This document shows, one piece after another, positions 34,018 through 40,222 of a stretch of DNA of 40,222 nt. The DNA is taken from contig MGEK01000024.1 in NCBI GenBank assembly GCA_001791325.1, positions 1 to 40,222 of the forward strand, given 5' to 3'. Both the position numbers and the translations under genes were made by a program. The DNA is from Candidatus Uhrbacteria bacterium RIFCSPLOWO2_01_FULL_47_25 (lineage in GTDB: Bacteria; Patescibacteriota; Patescibacteriia; GWA2-46-9). The notes below the pieces were generated by a model. The model saw nothing but the letters and a program-made list of their open reading frames with translations, had not been told where the DNA came from and ran no database searches. Positions within the stretch are counted from its first letter, which is position 1. Each line of letters begins with the position of its first letter.

Positions 34018-34688
34018 TAGTATTTCTCCTTATAAAACCTGATCAACTGCTCCACTTCAGCGACAACGTCCGGATTGCCAATCCCTGCTTTGGTTTTCTG
34101 CTGAACTTTTTCCAAGGTATCTGCTCCATCCAGCACAGCTTCTTCTATGTCGCGATCTGTGACGTTTGTTTGTGAATCAATGACTCGCGCGCCCTCCACA
34201 ATAACCCGATGAAACTGCCCGCTATTTCTGAAGTAATAATTCAAAGCCGCTCGCAGAGCTTTATCTCCCAAAACCGAACAATGAATCTTGCGATTAGGCA
34301 AACCATCCAATCTCTCCATAATATCACGCGGCGTTATTTTTAACGCCGCTTCGGTCTGCATGCCACTATTTTCAGTGACCATAACCGAGAGCATTGAAGT
34401 AGCGGCGATGGCTGAACCACAGCCAAAAGTGCGCCACTTGCACTCAATAATCTTATCGGCAGACAGATCAACCTTCAGCCACATTTTCATTTCGTCTCCA
34501 CAAGCCGGAGAGCCGACTCGGCCAACTGCATTATACTCTGTTTCATCTACCTCTTCCAACATTAGGTTGCGAGGATTGAAAAAATGCTCTTTAACTGTGT
34601 CACTGTAAACCCAACCGCGCCCTTTGTGATCGCGTACGTCGGCAGTACCGATTTCGGTAGATTTTACTGAAGCTGAATTCATGAACAT
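34011..34688 (-). CDS. NifU/IscU-like Fe-S scaffold with a cysteine-less BFD-like tail
   Basis: 225 residues. An N-terminal extension (1-30) precedes an IscU domain with ligands C63 (PACGDE, Asp65), C90 (FGCGSAIA) and C137 (HCSVLGDKAL). The segment 165-218 (RVIDSQTNVTDRDIEEAV ... KTKAGIGNPDVV) aligns by eye with the BFD [2Fe-2S] domain that follows IscU in NifU proteins, but all four cluster cysteines are replaced (C-x-C by D-S-Q; CGxC by NPDV). The scaffold itself should work, while the tail cannot hold a cluster. Downstream of iscS, from which sulfur would be delivered. Confidence 0.9.
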   Translation of the reverse strand: MFMNSASVKSTEIGTADVRDHKGRGWVYSDTVKEHFFNPRNLMLEEVDETEYNAVGRVGSPACGDEMKMWLKVDLSADKIIECKWRTFGCGSAIAATSMLSVMVTENSGMQTEAALKITPRDIMERLDGLPNRKIHCSVLGDKALRAALNYYFRNSGQFHRVIVEGARVIDSQTNVTDRDIEEAVLDGADTLEKVQQKTKAGIGNPDVVAEVEQLIRFYKEKYYG

Positions 34689-34720
34689 AAATTTCTAATA
34701 TCTAATATCTAATTTCTAAA

Positions 34721-34821
34721 CCCCGTTAGAAATTAGATTGTAATACACTCATATAATATGTACTTGACGCGAAACAACCTTATTTCCATCGTAGTAACCA
34801 TTGATTATATTTCTAACGGGG
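34721..34821. repeat. Element E5 (YCCCGTTAGAA family, subfamily B)
   Basis: Perfect 13-bp ends CCCCGTTAGAAAT (34721-34733) and complement (34809-34821), with direct repeat TAAA on both sides (34717-34720, 34822-34825). The core aligns along its whole length with E7, including the shared block CATTGATTATATTTCTAACG. It lies between iscS and the NifU-like gene. Confidence 0.9.
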
Positions 34822-34831
34822 TAAACAATAT

Positions 34832-34930
34832 TTAATGTGAATCATGAGTCATGAATCAGGAATTATGATTGTCCTATATTCCATATTTTTCTCACTATTC
34901 ACCATTCATTATTCTTTATTCATTTAAATT
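34832..34930. repeat. Low-complexity AT-rich spacer
   Basis: Words such as ATGAATCAGGAATTATGATT and CACCATTCATTATTCTTTAT, close to those at 10762-10838. With E5 and the palindrome at 34972-35079 this makes up the 340-base gap between iscS and nifU. No gene seen. Confidence 0.5.
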
Positions 34931-34971
34931 AGCGCTTAGGATTTAGGAATTAACTTTCAAGGCTGGTGCGT

Positions 34972-35079
34972 GCCCCCACACTCACTCTCCCTCAACAAAC
35001 ACAGTGATGATACCCGTTGCAAGAGTGTTCACTTATTTCTCCGGGTCAGGGGGTAAGTGGTGATAGTGAGTGTGGGGGC
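34972..35079. repeat. 108-bp palindromic element overlapping the iscS 3' end
   Basis: GCCCCCACACTCACT (34972-34986) and its exact complement (35065-35079), 15 bp, around a 78-bp core. The last 16 codons and the stop of iscS lie inside it. It has different ends from E1-E7 but a similar size and position. Confidence 0.7.
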
Positions 35080-36333
35080 GTGCTGAAGAATCTTCGCGTG
35101 CTTATTTAGTGCTGGATCCATTTCCAGCTTCACTGGCGACACTTCGCGCAAAGTTTTCACAATGGCTGGCAAAATCTCCAAAACATAATCAATGTCTTCG
35201 CTCGTGGTACGGCGGCCAAGTGCGAAGCGCATACTGCCATGCGCAAATTCATAAGGAAGTCCTAAGGCCAAGATAACGTGCGAGGGATCAAGTGTGGCTG
35301 AATCGCAAGCCGAGCCAGTGGCGGCATATATACCATACTCATTAAGATAAAGAAGCATGGCCTCACCCTCCACATCAAGAATAGTGACATTGGCATTGTT
35401 TGGCAGACGCTTGGTTGGATGCCCATTCAAACGGCTTTTGGGAATGCGCTGAAGAACGCCAGCAATGAGTTTGTCGCGAAGGTTTATTAAACGCTGGTTT
35501 TCTGTCTCACGATTTTTTTGCGCTAATGCCAAGGCGGTTGCCAAACCTACTATGCCGGCAACATTTTCCGTGCCGGCAACCAAACTGCGTTCCTGCCCGC
35601 CGCCCAGGATGAGCGGTTCAAGCTGAACGCCCCGGGCCACGAACAAAACTCCCGAGCCCTTAGGACCATAAATTTTACTGCCATTTAAGGTCAAAAGGTC
35701 AACACCGAGGTCTTTCACATCAAGTGACAACGCCCCAGCCGCCTGACACGCATCAGTGTGAAAGTAGATACGCGGCAACTGGTGAGGCGCCCGAATCTTG
35801 TTCAGACGTCTCACGAGCTCTCCGATCTCGGCGATCGGCTGAATCGTACCTATTTCGTTATTGGCATACATTACAGAAACTAAAATAGTTTCCGGCCGAA
35901 TGGCTTTTTCCAAATCCTCCAGCCGAACGAGACCGTCATGGTCAACTGACAAAATAGTAACTTCAAATCCTTCTTTTTGGGATAAATATTCAAATGGTTT
36001 TAAAACCGCATGATGCTCAATGGCCGTGGCAATGAGGTGCCTGCCTTTACTTTTATTGGCCCGCGCCAAGCCAAGAATAGCCAAATTGTCGCTCATGGTG
36101 CCGCTGGCGGTAAAAATTATTTCTTCTGGAACGGCATTAAGTATTTTGGCAATTTGAGAACGGGCTTCGGCTATGGCGGCTTTCGCCGCTCGGCCAGAAT
36201 CATGAATTGATGAAGGATTGCCAAAAAGTTTTTGACCAAACGGCGCCATGACCGCTTCTACCTCTGGCGCCAAGTAGGTGGCGGCCGCGTGATCAAGATA
36301 AGCTTCTTTCTTTTGTTTGATTTCTGGCAACAT
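35029..36333 (-). CDS. iscS: Cysteine desulfurase (IscS/NifS class)
   Basis: 434 residues. PLP enzyme that takes sulfur from cysteine for Fe-S clusters. It has the N-terminal YLDHAAAT-like motif, the PLP aspartate region FHTDACQAAG, Lys in LTLNGSKIYGPKG, and the catalytic cysteine loop ATGSACDSATLDPSH. The C-terminal tail, from about residue 419 (APTLTITTYPLTRRNK), is encoded by an inserted palindromic element and is probably not ancestral. It starts 5 nt after the Rrf2-type regulator gene. The scaffold gene follows beyond element E5. Confidence 0.95.
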   Translation of the reverse strand: MLPEIKQKKEAYLDHAAATYLAPEVEAVMAPFGQKLFGNPSSIHDSGRAAKAAIAEARSQIAKILNAVPEEIIFTASGTMSDNLAILGLARANKSKGRHLIATAIEHHAVLKPFEYLSQKEGFEVTILSVDHDGLVRLEDLEKAIRPETILVSVMYANNEIGTIQPIAEIGELVRRLNKIRAPHQLPRIYFHTDACQAAGALSLDVKDLGVDLLTLNGSKIYGPKGSGVLFVARGVQLEPLILGGGQERSLVAGTENVAGIVGLATALALAQKNRETENQRLINLRDKLIAGVLQRIPKSRLNGHPTKRLPNNANVTILDVEGEAMLLYLNEYGIYAATGSACDSATLDPSHVILALGLPYEFAHGSMRFALGRRTTSEDIDYVLEILPAIVKTLREVSPVKLEMDPALNKHAKILQHAPTLTITTYPLTRRNK

Positions 36334-36338
36334 AATTT

Positions 36339-36770
36339 TTACTTTGCTTTCAGTTTCGCTCCACCTAAATCAACCAACGTCATTGATGATAATGTTTTGT
36401 TAATTTGATCATTAAGTTTCTGCCAAACAAATTTAGACGGACAGCGTAATTGCATCGGGCAACGATAGTTAGAATTATTGCCAACACAGGCCAGTGTCTT
36501 TGTGTGTCCTTCAAGAGCGGCAACGATATCTGAAATACTTATTTTCTCGGAAGGTTTTGCCAATTTATAACCACCACGGGCACCTCGCGCAGCAACAATC
36601 AAACGGTGCCTTCGCAGCTGACCAGCCAACTCTTCTAAATACCCGAACGACAAATTCTCACGCCTAGCAATGGTGTGGAGAGAAATAAACTCGCCATTGG
36701 CATTGGCTATTTGTGTCATTAAGCGAAGTCCATAGTGGCTTCGCGATGAAACCTGTAAAAAACCCCTCAT
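36339..36770 (-). CDS. Rrf2-family transcriptional regulator (IscR-like)
   Basis: 143 residues. N-terminal winged helix (YGLRLMTQIANANGEFISLHTIA ... YLEELAGQLRRHRLIVAARGARGGYKLA) and three cysteines, C95, C104 and C110, spaced like the [2Fe-2S] ligands of IscR (here x8 and x5). It probably senses Fe-S status and represses its own operon, Rrf2-iscS-nifU. Upstream at 36771-36879 is an AT-rich leader in which I cannot fix a promoter. Confidence 0.93.
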   Translation of the reverse strand: MRGFLQVSSRSHYGLRLMTQIANANGEFISLHTIARRENLSFGYLEELAGQLRRHRLIVAARGARGGYKLAKPSEKISISDIVAALEGHTKTLACVGNNSNYRCPMQLRCPSKFVWQKLNDQINKTLSSMTLVDLGGAKLKAK

Positions 36771-36879
36771 TTAACTATAAATACTGGTTAATAAAAAGGT
36801 GGATAAACTGTTAATCCCTAGTAGAGCGGTAGGAATTATTATACACGCAGCCCATCCTTTATGTCAAAAACTATTTTTA

Positions 36880-36959
36880 TCCCGTTAGAAATAATACCCC
36901 GCCGCTTGCGGCGCGGGTTGCTCTGTTTGAGGTAATTCCCACGGGAATTTCTAACGGGA
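36880..36959. repeat. Element E6 (YCCCGTTAGAA family, subfamily C)
   Basis: Perfect 13-bp ends TCCCGTTAGAAAT (36880-36892) and complement (36947-36959), with flanking direct repeat TTTA (36876-36879, 36960-36963). Its minus strand aligns with the plus strand of E3, including a GC-rich hairpin (CGCCGC/GCGGCG). It supplies the TAG (36953-36951) of comEC. Confidence 0.88.
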
Positions 36960-38501
36960 TTTATTGCTTTGAGAATTACCGATCGCAACGCGAGGAAATA
37001 AAAATCTTACATTATAATTATACCAAACCAGCCACCCGCCCAGAATCAAGTAATAAACTACCAAGAACCATAAACTAATAGACATCTCAACGGAAGCGAC
37101 TGGCAGACGCGAAGCTATATCAATGACCTTCAGAACATAGATTGCCCCAACCCATCCGCTAAATCCTATAATCTGACCAAGTGGCGTCACTATAAGACCG
37201 ACCAAACCGCCCAAAAAACCGAAAAACATAATAAACGCAATGGGCGGCACCACCAACATATTCACTGCGGGAGCAACTAGTGAAAGACGACCAAAATAAT
37301 AAAGAATAAGCGGGGTCACGAATATTTCGGCGGACACAGCCATGAGTAGTGCGGCTTTGAAACCGAGAAGATTGGGCCAGCGCTGAGCCAGACGATTAAG
37401 CAATGGATAAAGATAAAGCATGCCAAGAGTGGCTAAAAATGAAAGCTGAAAACCAATATCTTGAACAAGCAAGGTCGGCTCAATTAACAACATCACCACG
37501 GCCGCCAGCATAAGGGCATTGCGTGAACTGGATGCTCGTCCGGATTGATTTGCAATCACCACCAGCATCCCCATAATAGCGGCTCGGACAATAGAGGCTT
37601 CAGCGCCAACCATGGTGACAAACAAAAAAAGAATTGCTCCCACAATCACTGTGCGCCAACGACGTGGTGCAGTAATGGTTTTTAAAACAATCAACAAGAA
37701 TGAGGCAATTATAGTCACATTGAAGCCGGACAGGGCAACAAGATGTGCTGTCCCCGTGATATTTAGCGCATCCCGCCACTCTTGATTAAGGCCGGAACGC
37801 CCACCAATAAGCAGGCCAGTGACAAACCCAACGGCTGGCTCGGGCATGATTCTCGTGAGCGACCGGACGTATGATTCTTTAATAACCCCCAAAATTGAAA
37901 CAAGATTACGAGATAAATGCGGCTGAATGATTGTTTCTGGAAACAAACAAATAACCGTCGGCTGCGCGGCATTCTTGTCCGCGGTGATTTCACAAGTTAG
38001 TTTCAGCCTGTCACCCGCCATTACTTCGGGAAACGGACGCGCGACCACTGCAATGGTTCTACCGCTTGCCGATGATATTACTTCATCAACTAAATCAAGT
38101 TTCAAATCATAGCGAATTGAACGATTTTGACGCGCCGGAACACCAACCACTTGCCCTTGTAATAAATGTTTTTGGCCGACTAATTGGTTAATTGATTCAG
38201 ACGACGATAAATTATGAAAAATTTCCGAACGCGCCACGCCTATAATCAACGCTAACATAACCAAGGAACCAAAACATGCCAATAGATGGCGCCGATAACA
38301 CAGGATGGCCACAATTACCAACCCCCACCCGCCAATGTAAAGATAAACGAGCGGCGGAGAAATAAAATTCCCCAACGCTATGCCAATAACTAAACCCAGA
38401 CAAATAAAAAAGAACTGCCAGGAAGGAGACAGGTGGCGTAGCCACCCAGAATATAGAATATAGAATATAGAATATCGGAACCGCTGAAACCGAATCTGCA
38501 T
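36951..38501 (-). CDS. comEC: ComEC/Rec2-type DNA-uptake channel protein, no metallo-beta-lactamase domain
   Basis: 516 residues. After two or three N-terminal helices comes an OB-like soluble part (about 100-200, HLLQGQVVGVPARQ), then the competence domain with many helices including GLLIGGRSGLNQEWRDALNITGTAHLVALSGFNVTII and RAAIMGMLVV. This is the membrane channel for single-stranded DNA entry in natural transformation. The C-terminal metallo-beta-lactamase domain of full-length ComEC (about 750 residues) is absent, and the last codons (Lys-Ser-Arg, TAG) come from element E6. The N-terminus YSIFYILYS is written by an AGAATAT microsatellite, so the exact start is uncertain. Confidence 0.92.
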   Translation of the reverse strand: MQIRFQRFRYSIFYILYSGWLRHLSPSWQFFFICLGLVIGIALGNFISPPLVYLYIGGWGLVIVAILCYRRHLLACFGSLVMLALIIGVARSEIFHNLSSSESINQLVGQKHLLQGQVVGVPARQNRSIRYDLKLDLVDEVISSASGRTIAVVARPFPEVMAGDRLKLTCEITADKNAAQPTVICLFPETIIQPHLSRNLVSILGVIKESYVRSLTRIMPEPAVGFVTGLLIGGRSGLNQEWRDALNITGTAHLVALSGFNVTIIASFLLIVLKTITAPRRWRTVIVGAILFLFVTMVGAEASIVRAAIMGMLVVIANQSGRASSSRNALMLAAVVMLLIEPTLLVQDIGFQLSFLATLGMLYLYPLLNRLAQRWPNLLGFKAALLMAVSAEIFVTPLILYYFGRLSLVAPAVNMLVVPPIAFIMFFGFLGGLVGLIVTPLGQIIGFSGWVGAIYVLKVIDIASRLPVASVEMSISLWFLVVYYLILGGWLVWYNYNVRFLFPRVAIGNSQSNKSR

Positions 38502-38545
38502 TATTAGTTTCTATCTATATTCTAAATTCCATATTCTATATTCTT
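38448..38545. repeat. AGAATAT microsatellite and inverted copy at the comEC 5' end
   Basis: Four tandem AGAATAT units (38448-38475) inside the comEC start region, and ATATTCTATATTC at 38531-38543 in the reverse sense between prfB and comEC. Together they can form an AT-rich hairpin around the comEC start. Confidence 0.6.
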
Positions 38546-39664
38546 GATGTCGTTTCGGCTTTTCTTTCCTGCTCCAAAATCCAACGCAAATAAGATTCCA
38601 TAAATGGCTCCAACTTGCCGTCAAGCACGACATCCGTGTCACTAGTCTCAAATTTAGTGCGATGGTCTTTAACTAATTTATACGGCTGCAATACGTACGA
38701 ACGCGCTTGATTCCCCCACTCGGCTGACTGATAAGCACCACGAAGTTTATGTTTTTCGTCCTGCTGTTCGCGCAGGGCCAACTGATGTAGTTTGCTTTGT
38801 AAAATTTTTAGCGCTGTTTCCTTGTTCTGTTGTTGCGACCGTTCATTCTGACAAGAAACAGTTATGCCGGTAGGCAGATGCACAACGCGCACGGCGGAAT
38901 AAGTAGTCTGCACGCTCTGTCCGCCATGACCGGATGAAAGATAAGTATCAATGCGCAAATCCTTGGGGTCAATCTGCCTCTCCTCCACTGGATCAAGCTC
39001 GGGCAAAACCTCCACTAAAGCAAACGACGTATGCCTCATTTTCTCCGCATCAAATGGAGAAATACGTACCAAACGATGAACGCCCTGTTCGCTCCTTAAA
39101 TATCCATAAGCCCAACGCCCCTCAATGGCAATAGTCACGCTTTTGATTCCCGCTACCTCGCCTCTATGCTCATCAATAATCCTAGATTTCCAGTTATGCG
39201 CTTCGGCAAAACGCATATACATCCTAAGCAGCATGGACGCCCAATCTTGCGCCTCGGTGCCGCCAGCGCCGGCGTGAATGGCTAAAATGGCGCTACGCTC
39301 GTCATAGCGACCTTGAAACAGTGTTATAAATTCCAAATCGTAAAATTTTTTTCTAGTTTCTTCCAATCCCTGACACAACGATTGCTCAAGCGATGTATCG
39401 CCCGAATTTAAAACAACTTCAGTTAATTCTCGCAAATGACCAACTTCTTCGGTTAAAGAATTCCAAGATTGCAATTCCTTCCTAAGATCACTTGCTCGTT
39501 CGCTTCTTTTTCTGGCCGATTCCTGTTCGCTCCAAAAATCGGCGCGGCTCATAGCCGCTTCCAATTCCTTAAGCTCAACCGATACTGACTCTAGGTCAAA
39601 GTACCCTCCGCGTCGCGGCGATTTTTTCGCCGAGACTTAAAATTTCTTTAAGCAACTCCCTCAT
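38536..39664 (-). CDS. prfB: Peptide chain release factor 2, with programmed +1 frameshift
   Basis: The zero frame starts at ATG 39664 (MRELLKEILSLGEKIAATRRVL) and meets TGA at 39598-39596. Slipping +1 at CTT-TGA (CTT 39601-39599, T 39598 skipped, GAC 39597-39595) joins the long frame, giving about 375 residues. Upstream of the slip is the Shine-Dalgarno-like GGAGG that stimulates it in other bacteria. RF2 features: stop-recognition SPF in RISPFDAEKM and catalytic GGQ in SGHGGQSVQ. RF2 reads UAA and UGA, and its own level sets the rate of frameshifting. The presence of the TGA slip site shows UGA is a stop in this genome. Confidence 0.95.
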
Positions 39665-39667
39665 ATA

Positions 39668-39704
39668 AATGATAAGCTCTAATTTCTAAGCACTAATCTC
39701 TAAA
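39668..39704. repeat. Low-complexity spacer beside E7
   Basis: Words CTAATTTCTAAGCACTAATC, mirrored on the other side of E7 at 39807-39835 (TTAGAGATTAGGAATTAGAG). It extends the terminal inverted repeat of E7 to 25 bp. Confidence 0.5.
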
Positions 39705-39806
39705 CCCCGTTAGAAATTAAGCTGTAAGACAGCATATCTTATACGTATCTTAAGCGGAATACCCTTGTTTTCCTCATAACAATCATTGATTATATTTCTA
39801 ACGGGG
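39705..39806. repeat. Element E7 (YCCCGTTAGAA family, subfamily B)
   Basis: Perfect ends CCCCGTTAGAAAT / ATTTCTAACGGGG, which continue outward into the flanks so that 39693-39717 and 39794-39818 are a perfect 25-bp inverted repeat. The core is about the same length as E5 (102 versus 101) and similar throughout. It lies between the HtrA-type gene and prfB. Confidence 0.9.
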
Positions 39807-39856
39807 TTTAGAGATTAGGAATTAGAGATTAAAAATTGCCCAACTGGTTATGGGGG

Positions 39857-40222
39857 TTACTTCCTCTCTATCAGCACAACCGTCACAGTCTTGGTCTCTC
39901 CGCGGTGCATTATTTTAAGAGGAACACTATCCCCAACTCCATAACGAGCAATCGCTTTAACCAACGGATTATCTTCTGTGATTTTCTCGCCGCCGACTTC
40001 TAAAATGATGTCGTTTTCAACTAAACCGGCTTTGTCTGCTGGACTGCCCGGGGTCACGGCCAAATCAGTCTGTGTTTCCCCGCGCACAATTAGAGCTCCA
40101 TAATCAACGGGTAGTGATTTTTCTTTGGCTAGATCTGACGTAATAATAACATACCTCACGCCCAAAAAGGGTCTCACAATCTTGCCGTATTTTTTGACGC
40201 TGGCAATAACTTGCTTAGCTTC
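39857..40222 (-). CDS. HtrA/DegP-type serine protease, C-terminal PDZ part only
   Basis: 121 residues in frame to the right edge, so the N-terminal protease domain lies outside the window. The stretch EAKQVIASVKKYGKIVRPFLGVRY is the usual join between an S1C protease domain and its PDZ domain. The PDZ follows with LGVRYVIIT, AVTPGSPADKAGLVENDIIL and GDSVPLKIMHRGE. Such envelope proteases degrade misfolded exported proteins. Catalytic residues cannot be checked here. Confidence 0.9.
   Translation of the reverse strand, partial: EAKQVIASVKKYGKIVRPFLGVRYVIITSDLAKEKSLPVDYGALIVRGETQTDLAVTPGSPADKAGLVENDIILEVGGEKITEDNPLVKAIARYGVGDSVPLKIMHRGETKTVTVVLIERK

Noticed and set aside
39536-39564. prfB starting at the ATG at 39564
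   Set aside because: Homologous sequence continues upstream through the frameshift site to 39664, and the slip motif is clear.
7153-39806. The seven repeats as a CRISPR array
   Set aside because: Copies are kilobases apart, have inverted rather than direct ends, and there are no cas genes.

Overview
The window looks like a chromosome segment of a Candidate Phyla Radiation bacterium (Patescibacteria, Parcubacteria-like). The grounds are reduced, mostly single-gene functions, a 2921-residue surface protein with a C-terminal repeat of the kind I associate with this group, short leaders often without a Shine-Dalgarno site, and spacers full of palindromes. TGA is a normal stop here: several genes end in it, and prfB carries the RF2 +1 frameshift at TGA. 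This argues against the lineages that read UGA as glycine. This placement is inference from gene content, not from a marker tree.

Layout. 1-4253 (minus): an unrecognised protein of at least 1238 residues, running off the left edge, and a small helical partner, both downstream of a good promoter. A divergent promoter drives leuA, preceded by what reads as a classical leucine attenuator: a 27-codon leader with seven Leu codons in eight, a pause hairpin and a terminator hairpin. 6352-6788: an intact tRNA-Asp beside pieces of a second tRNA-Asp broken up by four related hairpins, all inside a 12-bp inverted repeat. 6801-9653 (minus): smpB, ssrA (tmRNA), a GIY-YIG protein, infC-rpmI-rplT. 9713-13563 (plus): an AI-2E-family permease, glyS with a diverged remnant of its own 5' end just upstream, and an M16 peptidase. 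13681-19548 (minus): a glycogen-type cluster (two GT5 synthases, GH57, a GalT-like protein) and a membrane protein. 19630-22145 (minus): two DoxX-like proteins, CcdA-like and VKOR-thioredoxin. 22302-31067 (minus): the giant surface protein. glnA (plus) stands alone. 32686-38501 (minus): peroxiredoxin, superoxide dismutase, NifU-like scaffold, IscS, Rrf2 regulator, ComEC. 38536 to the right edge: prfB and the C-terminus of an HtrA-type protease.

The most unusual signal is a family of seven 80-134 bp elements (E1-E7) bounded by perfect 11-15 bp inverted repeats beginning YCCCGTTAGAA. They sit at borders of minus-strand genes. In four cases the TAG inside the terminal repeat is the stop codon of the upstream gene, so the protein ends in Pro-Arg or Ser-Arg. 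The cores fall into three homologous pairs plus one singleton, and three copies have perfect 4-bp TAAA/TTTA direct repeats outside the ends. I know of no description of this family. It may be a miniature mobile element domesticated as a gene-end adaptor.

Functional links: Rrf2-IscS-NifU-SOD-peroxiredoxin form an iron-sulfur and oxidative-stress block. VKOR-Trx and CcdA could make disulfides in the neighbouring giant protein, which has many closely spaced cysteine pairs. leuA and glnA look like separately acquired nitrogen and amino-acid genes with their own strong ribosome sites and terminators.
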